Under the pieces are notes generated by a model. That model was not told the DNA's origin, searched no databases, and saw only the letters and a program-made list of their open reading frames with translations. From contig JAYOLL010000009.1 of NCBI GenBank assembly GCA_038120295.1, positions 1 through 64,000 of the forward strand: a stretch of DNA of 64,000 bases. The letters run 5' to 3'. The position numbers and the translations under genes were made by a program. Positions 43,781 to 52,493 of the stretch are shown piece by piece. The first letter of the stretch is position 1. The number at the start of each line of letters is the position of its first letter. This DNA comes from JAYOEY01 sp038120295. Lineage in GTDB: Bacteria; Pseudomonadota; Alphaproteobacteria; MPNO01; UBA2964.

Positions 43781-46399
43781 TCAAAGATGGCGTTGCTCGG
43801 TCGCGGCATCCCGGGTGGGCCCGGAGGATGCCGAACTTCGCGCGGGTTCGGATAAGGACCCGGGCGAAGGGCTTGCATCGCCGGTCGCGCCCTGCGGGGC
43901 GGCGGGCCTGGCGATGGCTGTTTCATCTCCTGCGAGTGGGGCGGAATGGGACGCTTCTTCCTGGCCAGAATCCCCATAGCCCCCTTCGATCACGGTCCAT
44001 CCGGTTTCGCGACGGTCCGTGTCGGGCGGCCGGACGGGAGCGGCCTTCGGCAGCAGTGAGTCAGCCGGCGCTTCCTTGACGATGACGATCGATTTCAACC
44101 CCATACGCCATGCGTCGATCAGTACCGCCCGGCAATCCGAAACGGTGCTGTCGCCGGTCAACGTCACCCTGTGGTTTATATTGCCGGAAATCGCCGGTTG
44201 CACCGCCGCCATCATTTTCAGCAGAGAGTCAGCGCGCAGGCGGCGCCGGCTTCGCTCGCCCTGGGGCGTTGCGCAGTCGAAAACCGTCAGATGCGCCGGA
44301 TCCAGTCCGGGCGCGCCTTCCAGCGTTCCCCAGCCGCAGCAGAAATTGTTGGCCGCCTCGATGGCAGCCTCGCTGTATCCCAGCGCCGAAAGCAGATCGA
44401 ACTCGTCCTTTTCGAATTCTTTCGCCGACAGGCCCAGCATCTGGGTGCAGAATTTCTCGCCCAGCGCCCAGGGGCTGAAAACGAAGGAAATGTCAGGGCA
44501 ATGCGCAAGTCCGGCTTCCAGCACCCGGAGCGCTTCTTCGGTAAAGCCGCGTTTGCGGAGATTCTCATGGTTGATGCCGGGCGCGCCCTTCAGCGTGGCG
44601 TTGCCCAGCATATGGCGCAGGATTGCTCCCAGCCGACCGCCGTCATAGCCCAGCCGTTTGAGTCCCTGTACCACATGGGGTTTGACGGTTCGCTCGTAAC
44701 CGCCGCCCGGCGTCCTGTCGTATCGCAAAAGCGAGTATTCGGGCTCGAGCCCCGGGGCGTCGCATTCAAGGATCCGGTTCTCCGGTTCGAAGGCTGTGAC
44801 GACACTGACCTGCGCGTTCCGGTAGCGGGACCGCTCGCCGGAATCCAGAGCCTGCTCCCATGCCTTGTTGCAGACCTCCGCCAGAGCCGGTTCGACGGCG
44901 TTTTCAACGGCCAGGGCGGCGATCTTCCCGGCGGAAATGTTTCGGAGCATGCCGGCGGCATTTCGTTCCCAGCCCGGGCACGCCCCCATCTCTTCCGCGA
45001 TCGAGGCGGACATGGCCCAGGCAGCGCCGGTGACGAGGCCGCAAATCGCAGCCGCCGTTTCGCGCCCGTCCTTGCTGTCATACGCAAACCCCATCGCCAT
45101 CAGGGCAGGGGCCACGCCCGACGGCGAGATCGCAATCGGCCGGAAATCCCAGGACTGGCGCGACTGTCTCGGGGTCGCGGAGGCCGACTTCGCGAGGGCG
45201 ATGTCCGAGGCCAGGGCGGCCAGCATTGCCGCATGCCGCAACGCGTTTGTATCCAGTCCGGTTGACGTTACGAAAGCAGGCAGGTTCAGCGTGACCCTGC
45301 GGACCGTTCCGTCGTCGTCGGATAAAAGGCAATCCCGGTTCGCGTCGGAGAAATTCATCCCGGCCGTTGCGCCTGACCATGCCGCCAGCGCCAGCGCATC
45401 GACGACAGCCCCATCGCTGGAAAGGACGCCGGAGGCGTCGCGGGCGATATTGCATGCGACATCGGCGAGGAAGCGGTCATCGGCCTCCACCACGATGGCG
45501 GGAGATGCGGGATTCCGCTCTTCCGGCGAGCCGCCGAGTAGCTGTTCGATGGCAAATTCGTTGCCGTCCCGGACAAGACGCATCACGCGGTCGATGAGCG
45601 TCTCGGGTATCAGGGCGCCCCGCGCTGACGCGATGGCGAGGCGCAGTGACGGGTTTCCATCCGGATCGAACGCAAGCCTTTTCCCGGCGGATCGGCAGGC
45701 GTCCACGATAGCGGACAGGTGGCGTCCGGCGAGTAACCGGCCCGCATCCCGCAATTCATCGAGCGCATTCCGCGCGCCGTGCCTCAGAAGGATCGCTTCT
45801 GCATCTTCGTCCTTCGCATTGATCGAAATGACCGAATCGTCGCCAGGACCGGTTGCGGAGGATTCGTGCGGGGGGATGTCGTCTTCAGTGGTCTGCCGCA
45901 TGCCGCCGGTACGGTAATCGACGATTGCGCCCGTCGGGGCTTCGCCCATCCCGTACGCCCAGTATACGCCTTCATGTCGCCAGACGAGCGGTTCGGGAGC
46001 GATGCGCCGGTTCAGCAGGAGCCAGCCAATCTCGTCGAAAAAGGCGCGAGCATCCTGCTCGCTGTCGAAATAGCCGGATTTCCATCCCTGATAGGTCCAG
46101 CCTCCTGCGATGCGGCGAACCGCATCGGCAGCGGTCTCCTCCCGCCTTGAAGCCGGGCGCGCATGATTTGCCGATTGCCGCCAGAGCCATTGCGGAACAT
46201 CGTCCTCCGCGACAGGGTTTAGCGCCACCGGGATTTCCCTTCGGAGCAAACCCCGATCCGCCATGAATTCAATGACGTCCGACGACCAGGTAACGTCGCC
46301 GGCGCTTTCGGCTGTTTCCGATTTGTGGAGAGAAAGGTCCTGCTTTACGCCCTCATCTGGCGCGCTGCTGCCCTTCGAATGGAGCCGGGCTATCTGCAC
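43781..46399 (-). CDS. degenerate class II (B12-dependent) ribonucleotide reductase homologue
   Basis: 872 residues, uninterrupted. Homology to NrdJ is clear in blocks: start MQIAR; 92-118 with GGWTYQGWKSGYFDSEQDAR; WAYGM about 147; the ACN-type Cys about 316 (VACNIA); 441-480 (YDSKDGRETAA, MGACPGWERN); 551-570 (LEPEYSLLRYDRTPGGGYER); and 602-770 (TLKGAPGINHENL, LGEKFCTQMLGL, TLEGAPGL, VFDCATPQG). The thiyl-radical motif (NPCSE in NrdJ) is replaced by a stretch near VEADD. The substrate phosphate loop TAPTGTI reads TAFEPEN, the NPCG motif reads TPQG, the finger region is shortened and the redox tail is a Pro/Ser/Ala-rich stretch. So it is probably a pseudoenzyme; a regulatory or scaffold role is a guess. 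Start is GTG at 46399. NrdR-like boxes lie upstream. Confidence 0.8.
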   Translation of the reverse strand: MQIARLHSKGSSAPDEGVKQDLSLHKSETAESAGDVTWSSDVIEFMADRGLLRREIPVALNPVAEDDVPQWLWRQSANHARPASRREETAADAVRRIAGGWTYQGWKSGYFDSEQDARAFFDEIGWLLLNRRIAPEPLVWRHEGVYWAYGMGEAPTGAIVDYRTGGMRQTTEDDIPPHESSATGPGDDSVISINAKDEDAEAILLRHGARNALDELRDAGRLLAGRHLSAIVDACRSAGKRLAFDPDGNPSLRLAIASARGALIPETLIDRVMRLVRDGNEFAIEQLLGGSPEERNPASPAIVVEADDRFLADVACNIARDASGVLSSDGAVVDALALAAWSGATAGMNFSDANRDCLLSDDDGTVRRVTLNLPAFVTSTGLDTNALRHAAMLAALASDIALAKSASATPRQSRQSWDFRPIAISPSGVAPALMAMGFAYDSKDGRETAAAICGLVTGAAWAMSASIAEEMGACPGWERNAAGMLRNISAGKIAALAVENAVEPALAEVCNKAWEQALDSGERSRYRNAQVSVVTAFEPENRILECDAPGLEPEYSLLRYDRTPGGGYERTVKPHVVQGLKRLGYDGGRLGAILRHMLGNATLKGAPGINHENLRKRGFTEEALRVLEAGLAHCPDISFVFSPWALGEKFCTQMLGLSAKEFEKDEFDLLSALGYSEAAIEAANNFCCGWGTLEGAPGLDPAHLTVFDCATPQGERSRRRLRADSLLKMMAAVQPAISGNINHRVTLTGDSTVSDCRAVLIDAWRMGLKSIVIVKEAPADSLLPKAAPVRPPDTDRRETGWTVIEGGYGDSGQEEASHSAPLAGDETAIARPAAPQGATGDASPSPGSLSEPARSSASSGPTRDAATEQRHL

Positions 46400-46602
46400 C
46401 GATTCCGACCTTTCCGGAGCGTGACAGCCGGCTTGTTCCGACGGGCCGCCCCTTTTGTTTCTTTATCCCAGCCGGCTTCACAAGAGCCGGGTTGGTCCCC
46501 CCAGAAGGTTGTGCCTCCCGAACTTTCCCGCCTGATACTCAACGCTACTACGCAAAATGTATCCCGCGGCACGCCCCATATCTGGGGGGCACAACTATTT
46601 AG

Positions 46603-46635
46603 CGACAATATATTGTGAGATCAACAATATTTTGA
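46603..46635. promoter_or_regulatory. NrdR box and second imperfect box
   Basis: CGACAATATATTGTGA (46603-46618) contains the perfect palindrome ACAATATATTGT and matches the core of the NrdR consensus (CWATATATWG) exactly. A second copy, CAATATTTTG at 46625-46634, differs from the core by one base. Centres are 19 bases apart, closer than the usual three helical turns. The boxes lie about 200 bases upstream of the NrdJ-like GTG and downstream of or overlapping its best promoter, a repressing position. NrdR is the known repressor of ribonucleotide reductase genes. Confidence 0.65.
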
Positions 46636-46660
46636 CGAAAATTTCTTCAAATAACAAAAT
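46629..46660. promoter_or_regulatory. overlapping divergent promoters (predicted)
   Basis: Plus strand: TTGACG (46632-46637), 17-base spacer, CAAAAT (46655-46660), towards NDUFA12. Minus strand: TTGTTA (46657-46652), 17-base spacer, CAAAAT (46634-46629), towards the NrdJ-like gene. The second NrdR-like box overlaps the minus-strand -10 and the plus-strand -35. Prediction by eye from sigma-70 consensus only. Confidence 0.4.
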
Positions 46661-46806
46661 GTAGTAATAATTCTGCCATTTTCACAATAATCGGTCGTGT
46701 GGATGCTGCTGGACCTGTTGCGGGCCGCGTGCCATAAAATCGGCACGCAGAGGCAGTTGCCTTATTTGGCTGGCCTTTTCGGGCCGGATTTTAAAGAGCG
46801 TTTGCC

Positions 46807-47163
46807 ATGACACTGGGAACTCGACTGTTCACGCTTCTGAATGGAGAACTCGTCGGCACGGATGCCGCAGGCAACCGCTATTACACGGAGAGGAAAAAGC
46901 CCAAGGGGAGGCGGGCCCGCCGCTGGGTGGTCTATAACGGCCCGGCGGAAGCGTCATGCGTACCCGCGGAATGGCATGGCTGGCTGCACGGCCGTGAAGG
47001 CGCGGCGGTTCCGTCCGAAGAAATCGAACGACGGTCCTGGCAGACCGGGCATCAGGAGAACCTGACCGGGACTTCAGCAGCCTATCGCCCGCCCGGCGAT
47101 GTGTCGAAGGCCGGCAAAAGGGACCGGGCGACCGGCGATTATCAGGCCTGGCGGCCGGAATAA
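46807..47163 (+). CDS. NADH:ubiquinone oxidoreductase subunit NDUFA12 family protein
   Basis: 118-residue homologue of the mitochondrial complex I accessory subunit B17.2/NDUFA12, found in alphaproteobacteria outside the nuo operon. Family hallmarks are GTRLFTLLNGELVGTDAAGN, RYYTERKK, RRWVVYNGPAEASCVPAEWH and WLHG, with a C-terminal tail ending YQAWRPE. It would sit at the matrix-like arm of complex I on the inner membrane face. mlaD and a methyltransferase follow on the same strand; the NrdJ-like gene is divergent. Confidence 0.94.
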   Translation: MTLGTRLFTLLNGELVGTDAAGNRYYTERKKPKGRRARRWVVYNGPAEASCVPAEWHGWLHGREGAAVPSEEIERRSWQTGHQENLTGTSAAYRPPGDVSKAGKRDRATGDYQAWRPE

Positions 47164-47213
47164 CGCCATAATCCTATTGCTCAATTCAGTGTCGGTTTGA
47201 CGGGAGAAATTCA

Positions 47214-47708
47214 ATGGGCCGCAATCTCGTGGAAACGCTTATGGGAGCCTTCGTGCTTGGCCTCGCCATCGTGTTTCTGGTCTTCGCCTATGGCCGCGCC
47301 GGTCTGAAGACGACCGATGGATATACGCTTGTCGGCAAGTTCGACAGGATCGACGGTCTGGCGCAGGGCAGCGACGTTCGCATGAGTGGAATCAAGATCG
47401 GCACTGTGACGGCGCAGACGCTCGACCCTAAGACCTACCTGGCGGTGCTGACCCTTAACGTCCGCAACGACGTCAAACTGCCGCGCGACAGCTCTGCGCG
47501 GGTCGCTTCCGACGGCCTTCTCGGAGACAAGTATCTGTCGATCACTCCCGGCGGCGAGGACGCGATGCTCACGGCCGGTCAGGAAATCCAGCACACTCAG
47601 GGGTCTGTCGATATCGTTTCCCTGGTAGGCCGCATGCTGTTCACCCAGACCGGCAACAAGGGCAAGGCCGACGCAGCGCAGGAACCGGCGCTTCCCAAGA
47701 TGCCCTGA
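47214..47708 (+). CDS. mlaD: MlaD-type MCE domain protein (phospholipid transport)
   Basis: 164-residue periplasmic protein with one N-terminal membrane anchor (LMGAFVLGLAIVFLVFAYGR) and a single MCE domain: YTLVGKFDRIDGLAQGSDVR, MSGIKIGTV and ASDGLLGDKYLSITPGG. It corresponds to MlaD, the hexameric substrate-binding ring of the Mla retrograde phospholipid system. The other mla genes (mlaFEBC) are absent here, so it stands alone in this window. About 50 bases after NDUFA12 and nine before the methyltransferase. Confidence 0.9.
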   Translation: MGRNLVETLMGAFVLGLAIVFLVFAYGRAGLKTTDGYTLVGKFDRIDGLAQGSDVRMSGIKIGTVTAQTLDPKTYLAVLTLNVRNDVKLPRDSSARVASDGLLGDKYLSITPGGEDAMLTAGQEIQHTQGSVDIVSLVGRMLFTQTGNKGKADAAQEPALPKMP

Positions 47709-47716
47709 CACACAGG

Positions 47717-48490
47717 ATGGCTGCGCCGGAACCGCAACGCTGGATCGCCGATCGTTACGCGCGCAATGCCCGTTTCGTCGCGGATCTCGGCGAACCCCTG
47801 ATCGACATGCTGGCGCCCGCCCCGGGAGAAAAAATTCTCGATCTCGGGTGCGGCGACGGAGCGCTTACCAAAAAGATCGCCGATTGCGGCGCCTGGGTGT
47901 TGGGTGTCGACGCTTCTCCGGATCAGGTCCAGGCGACGGCCGCGCTTGGCATCCCGGCGGCAGTGGTCGACGGGCACAGTCTGACTTTCGACCAAGCGTT
48001 CGACGGGATACTGAGCAACGCCGCCCTGCACTGGATGCGGCGTCCCAATGAAGTGATTGACGGGATGTGGCGGTCGCTCAGGCCCGGCGGTCGGCTTGTC
48101 GGTGAAATGGGCGGCGCCGGGAACATCGCGGCAATCTCACAGGCGCTCGGCGATGCGCTGGCCAGGCGGGGGCTCGATTCTAACGCTGCCTGGCCCTGGT
48201 ATTTTCCCACGCCGGAAGACTATCGCGGCAGGCTGGAGGCGCGCGGATTCCGCGTCGACACGATCGAACTGATCCCCAGACCTACACCGTTGCCGGGCGA
48301 TATCAGGGACTGGATCCATACTTTCGGCGGGCAGTTTCTATCCACGGTCCCCGATGCAGACCGCGCGGCCTTTCTGGACGAGGTTGCGGCCGCTCTGCGG
48401 CCAGCCCTTTACCGGCCTCAGGGGCAATGGGTCGCCGATTACGTGCGGTTGCGTTTTTCCGCCGTTCGACCGGTCGAGGGCGACGCATGA
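47717..48490 (+). CDS. class I SAM-dependent methyltransferase
   Basis: 257-residue Rossmann-fold methyltransferase. The SAM-binding motif I is ILDLGCGDGALTKKIADCG, followed by VLGVDASPDQVQ, FDGILSNAALHWM and LRPGGRLVGEMGGAGN. The NAALHWM stretch and C-terminal part resemble trans-aconitate methyltransferase (Tam) and BioC-like enzymes, so a carboxylic-acid acceptor is possible. Starts nine bases after mlaD and overlaps the next gene by four bases (ATGA). Confidence 0.85.
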   Translation: MAAPEPQRWIADRYARNARFVADLGEPLIDMLAPAPGEKILDLGCGDGALTKKIADCGAWVLGVDASPDQVQATAALGIPAAVVDGHSLTFDQAFDGILSNAALHWMRRPNEVIDGMWRSLRPGGRLVGEMGGAGNIAAISQALGDALARRGLDSNAAWPWYFPTPEDYRGRLEARGFRVDTIELIPRPTPLPGDIRDWIHTFGGQFLSTVPDADRAAFLDEVAAALRPALYRPQGQWVADYVRLRFSAVRPVEGDA

Positions 48491-48876
48491 AAGGAAGAAG
48501 CCTGTTTGCGGCGGTTACCGCCGTTGTCGGACTCGGGCTGCCGGCGAATGCTCAGCAGGGGGCCGTGATGCAGGGGCTCGACAAGGTGACGGCGCGCATT
48601 TCGACCTTCGATGCCCCGGTCGATCAGCCGGTGCGGTTCGGCACGCTGCAGGTCACGGTCAGAACCTGCAGCAAGACGCCACCGGAAGAACCTCCTGAAA
48701 GCGCTGCTTTTGTGGAGATCGACGATGTCAGGCCGGGAGAGGAGCCCCGCCGCGATTTTACCGGCTGGATGCTGGCCTCGAGCCCCGCGCTCTCGGCTCT
48801 GGAACATCCCGTCTACGATGTCTGGGTCGTCGACTGTATGAAGGAGGCGAGTTCGTCCTCGCCGAGCTCGGAATAA
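48487..48876 (+). CDS. DUF2155 domain-containing exported protein
   Basis: 129-residue protein with a signal peptide (GRSLFAAVTAVVGLGLPANA) and the DUF2155 domain: LDKVTARISTFDAPVDQPVR, FGTLQVTVRTCSKTPPEEPP, FTGWMLASSPALSALEHPVY and DVWVVDC. Two cysteines (RTCSK, VVDCM) may form a disulfide. Periplasmic; function unknown, and the gene typically lies next to aat and NDUFA12 in alphaproteobacteria. Its last 64 bases overlap the 3' end of aat on the other strand, giving a Ser-rich tail (KEASSSSPSSE). Confidence 0.9.
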   Translation: MKGRSLFAAVTAVVGLGLPANAQQGAVMQGLDKVTARISTFDAPVDQPVRFGTLQVTVRTCSKTPPEEPPESAAFVEIDDVRPGEEPRRDFTGWMLASSPALSALEHPVYDVWVVDCMKEASSSSPSSE

Positions 48877-49463
48877 AAGGTCGCATTGACGTCCAGCGCA
48901 TCGGACAGGATTTGCCGGTAACCGGAGCGGTGGATTTCGACAGTGCCGAACTGGCCCAGGTGGGACGTTACAAATTGCGTGTCGAGAAGTTTGTAGCCCC
49001 CCTTGCGGAGCCTGGCCACAAGATGGACCAGAGACACCTTGCTGGCGTCGGTGACCCGGCTGAACATGCTTTCGCCGAAGAAGGCGCCCCCCAGGGAAAC
49101 GCCGTACAGACCGCCGACCAGTTCTTCGTCGAGCCAGGCTTCGACGCTGTGCGCCCGTCCCATTTCGAAAAGGTCGACATAGAGCTGGACGATCTCTTCG
49201 TTAATCCATGTTTCCGACCGGTCGGGCGCCGGTTCCGCACACAGGCGGATAACCTGTTCGAAGGCCGTATCGCAGCGAATATCGAAAGAATTTCGGCGAA
49301 CGGTACGGCGCAGCCGACGCGGAATATGGAACCGGTCGAGCGGCAGGATGCCGCGCTTTTCAGGGTCGATCCAGTATAAGGTCGGGTCGTCATGGCGCTC
49401 CGCCATCGGAAACAGTCCGACCGCATAGGCCCTCAGGAGGATTTCCGGCTTCAGTCCAACCAT
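48813..49463 (-). CDS. aat: leucyl/phenylalanyl-tRNA--protein transferase
   Basis: 216-residue enzyme that adds Leu or Phe from aminoacyl-tRNA to proteins with N-terminal Arg or Lys, tagging them for ClpS/ClpA/ClpP. Family motifs are ILLRAYAVGLFPMAE, LYWIDPEKRGILPLDRFHIP, VEAWLDEELVGGLYGVSLGG, FFGESMFSR and LLDTQFVTSHL. Cytosolic. Fourth gene of the aroQ-accB-accC-aat run, 24 bases after accC. Its 3' end overlaps DUF2155 by 64 bases on the opposite strand. clpS and clpA lie 7-10 kb away. Confidence 0.96.
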   Translation of the reverse strand: MVGLKPEILLRAYAVGLFPMAERHDDPTLYWIDPEKRGILPLDRFHIPRRLRRTVRRNSFDIRCDTAFEQVIRLCAEPAPDRSETWINEEIVQLYVDLFEMGRAHSVEAWLDEELVGGLYGVSLGGAFFGESMFSRVTDASKVSLVHLVARLRKGGYKLLDTQFVTSHLGQFGTVEIHRSGYRQILSDALDVNATFYSELGEDELASFIQSTTQTS

Positions 49464-49487
49464 CGACCGTCCAGTCCGTGGCGCCGT

Positions 49488-50843
<1,356 letters not shown>

Positions 50844-50853
50844 TGGCCGTCGA

Positions 50854-51291
50854 TCATTCGAGGATTACGAGCTCTTCGCCGAACTCAACCGGAGTCCTGT
50901 CGGACACCAGGATTTCGACCACCCGTCCGGCCCGGGGGGCGCGGACCTGGCTGAAGGTCTTCATGGCTTCGATCAGCATAAGCGTCTGGCCTTCCGCAAC
51001 GGTGTCGCCGACCTTGATGAGAGGCGGGCTTTCGGGATTTTCCGCTACATAGATTACTCCCGGCATCGGCGCCGTAACGGCGCCCGGTCGCGGGCCGTCG
51101 CTCGTCTGCGGCGCGGCTGCCGCCGGCGCCTGGGGAACTGCCGACGTTACGGTCGACATGACCGGCTGGCCGCCGCGCGAGACCCGGATCGACTGGTCGC
51201 CTACGCTGTATTCGATTTCGGTCAGGTTGGTCTCGTCCAGCAGCTCCGCGAGCTTGCGGACCATTTCCTCGTTTATGTCGAGCTTTGCCAT
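50854..51291 (-). CDS. accB: acetyl-CoA carboxylase biotin carboxyl carrier protein
   Basis: 145-residue biotin carrier. An N-terminal helical segment (INEEMVRKLAELLDETNLTE) is joined by an Ala/Pro-rich linker (SAVPQAPAAAAPQT) to the C-terminal biotinyl domain, with the biotinylated Lys in MLIEAMKTFSQVRAP and end GEELVILE. It carries the carboxyl group from AccC to the AccAD transferase, which is not in the window. Starts four bases after the aroQ stop. Confidence 0.97.
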   Translation of the reverse strand: MAKLDINEEMVRKLAELLDETNLTEIEYSVGDQSIRVSRGGQPVMSTVTSAVPQAPAAAAPQTSDGPRPGAVTAPMPGVIYVAENPESPPLIKVGDTVAEGQTLMLIEAMKTFSQVRAPRAGRVVEILVSDRTPVEFGEELVILE

Positions 51292-51295
51292 TAGG

Positions 51296-51754
51296 TTAAC
51301 GTTTCCCTCCGGTACCGATTAGTTTCGCCGCAGAATCGACGGCCATTTCGTATCCGCTCGATCCAAATCCGCAGATCACGCCCGTAGCCACTTTTGAAAC
51401 GTATGATCGGCGACGAAAAGATTCGCGGCGATGGATATTTGACAAATGCAGCTCGATTACAGGGATTGTGAGGACCGACAGGGCGTCCATGATGGCGATC
51501 GAGCTATGCGTGTAGGCCGCGGGATTGATGATAAGCGCTGCGCTCGAAGCGCGGGCGTCCTGAATCCAGTCGACGAGTTCGCCTTCGCTGTTGCTTTGGC
51601 GGAAATCGACCGCAAGATCCAGTTCGGCTGCTCGCGACCGGCATCGTTCCTCGATGTTTGCAAGCGTCTCGGTTCCATAGATATCCGGATCCCGGTCTCC
51701 AAGCAGATTGAGGTTCGGCCCGTTAAGGACAAGTATCGTCGGAACGTTCGGCAC
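51296..51754 (-). CDS. aroQ: type II 3-dehydroquinate dehydratase
   Basis: 152-residue dodecameric enzyme of the shikimate pathway (3-dehydroquinate to 3-dehydroshikimate). Motifs: LVLNGPNLNLLGDRDPDIYG (with the conserved Asn and the catalytic Tyr at the end), FRQSNSEGELVDWIQ, IINPAAYTHSSIAI, VIELHLSNIHRRESFR and SYVSKVATGVICGFG. Heads the operon aroQ-accB-accC-aat, a common alphaproteobacterial order. A near-palindrome lies 27 bases upstream of its start. Confidence 0.96.
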   Translation of the reverse strand: MPNVPTILVLNGPNLNLLGDRDPDIYGTETLANIEERCRSRAAELDLAVDFRQSNSEGELVDWIQDARASSAALIINPAAYTHSSIAIMDALSVLTIPVIELHLSNIHRRESFRRRSYVSKVATGVICGFGSSGYEMAVDSAAKLIGTGGKR

Positions 51755-51780
51755 CGTTCAGTATCCAACCCTGCGTTTCA

Positions 51781-51800
51781 CTGGGGTATCGATATCCCAG
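51781..51800. promoter_or_regulatory. 20-bp near-palindrome upstream of aroQ
   Basis: CTGGGGTATCGATATCCCAG: ten paired positions with one G-T mismatch on each strand and no loop. It lies 27-46 bases before the aroQ start in the divergent gap to the PAS gene. It could be an operator for a dimeric regulator acting on the aroQ-acc operon. No known consensus was recognised. Confidence 0.4.
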
Positions 51801-51861
51801 CGGGTAATTCGACGCAATGGCGCGATCGGAGATGAGACTCTTTCCTCGGGCGGTGCCCCCT

Positions 51862-51908
51862 GGGCGGGATCGCTCGTCATTTACAGGGCGGGATCGCTCG
51901 CTATTTAC
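51862..51908. repeat. 24-bp tandem direct repeat in the aroQ/PAS gap
   Basis: GGGCGGGATCGCTCGTCATT TAC at 51862-51884 recurs at 51886-51908 with two changes (CT for TC); the period is 24 bases. It lies 58-104 bases upstream of the PAS gene ATG at 51966. It may be a recent duplication or paired binding sites. Confidence 0.6.
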
Positions 51909-51965
51909 GCATATTTAACCCAAATGTCCGAGATTGTTGATGAAATTCGATATGGCTGAAGAATT

Positions 51966-52463
51966 ATGAAAACAATTCCGGACGACATGCCGCGCGAAGT
52001 TGTGCAGGAGGGACTCCCGGCGGGCTCTGAACGCCGGCTTGTGCTCAGACTGCTCAAATACTGGCGTGGGTTGCAGGATGGCGACTGGTTCCCGCCGTTT
52101 TCGGCTATCGATAATGTCGAAATCGCCGATATGTGGAACGACAGCTTTGTCCTCGACCTTGCCGGCCATGAAAACGATCCGGTATTTCGCTGGTTCGGGA
52201 ATGGCATCGCCTGCCGGTGCGGAGGCTCGCTGATCGGCCGCCATGTATCCGAAGTTCCCGAAAATTGTCTCGCATCCGTCGTAGTGACCTATCTGGATGA
52301 TGTTTTGGCCAGGGAAGCGCCCATGTCGCGCGGCGGCGAACTGGTTCTGTGGAACGGCGTACGCATTCTGTATCGGAGCATTCTAATGCCTCTCAGCGAC
52401 GACGGGAAAACGATCACCGGCATTCTTGGCGGAGCGAATTGCCGGGAAGTAACCGAGGAATAG
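51966..52463 (+). CDS. PAS domain-containing protein (PAS_5-like)
   Basis: 165-residue single-domain sensor resembling the alphaproteobacterial PAS_5 family: RRLVLRLLKYWRGLQDGDWF, PPFSAIDNVEIADMWNDSFV, GNGIACRCGGSLIGRHVSEV, APMSRGGELVLWNGVRILYR and ILMPLSDDGKTITGILGGAN. No output domain and no membrane segment, so it probably works through a partner. Ligand unknown. The ATG at 51966 was taken; the ribosome site is weak. Followed 30 bases later by a small membrane protein gene. Confidence 0.8.
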   Translation: MKTIPDDMPREVVQEGLPAGSERRLVLRLLKYWRGLQDGDWFPPFSAIDNVEIADMWNDSFVLDLAGHENDPVFRWFGNGIACRCGGSLIGRHVSEVPENCLASVVVTYLDDVLAREAPMSRGGELVLWNGVRILYRSILMPLSDDGKTITGILGGANCREVTEE

Positions 52464-52493
52464 CATCAGGCCGGACTGGCTGACGGAAGTGCC

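Larger units (their letters stand above)
46400..46806. other. 407-bp divergent control region of the NrdJ-like and NDUFA12 genes
   Basis: No gene seen. It holds a 200-base leader on the NrdJ-like side with two hairpins: CCGGCT/AGCCGG at about 46481-46499, and CCCCA-TATC-TGGGG at about 46575-46588. Next come the NrdR-like boxes and overlapping AT-rich promoters at 46603-46660, then a 147-base leader towards NDUFA12 with a GGCC-TTTTC-GGGCC hairpin near 46773. I looked for a B12 riboswitch in the NrdJ-side leader and did not recognise one. Confidence 0.5.

Noticed and set aside
43781..46399. Functional ribonucleotide reductase nrdJ
   Set aside because: Radical-site, phosphate-loop and redox-tail motifs are missing despite clear overall homology.
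46400..46602. B12 riboswitch in the leader of the NrdJ-like gene
   Set aside because: Hairpins are present but I could not find the conserved B12-box or core bases; a covariance-model search would settle it.
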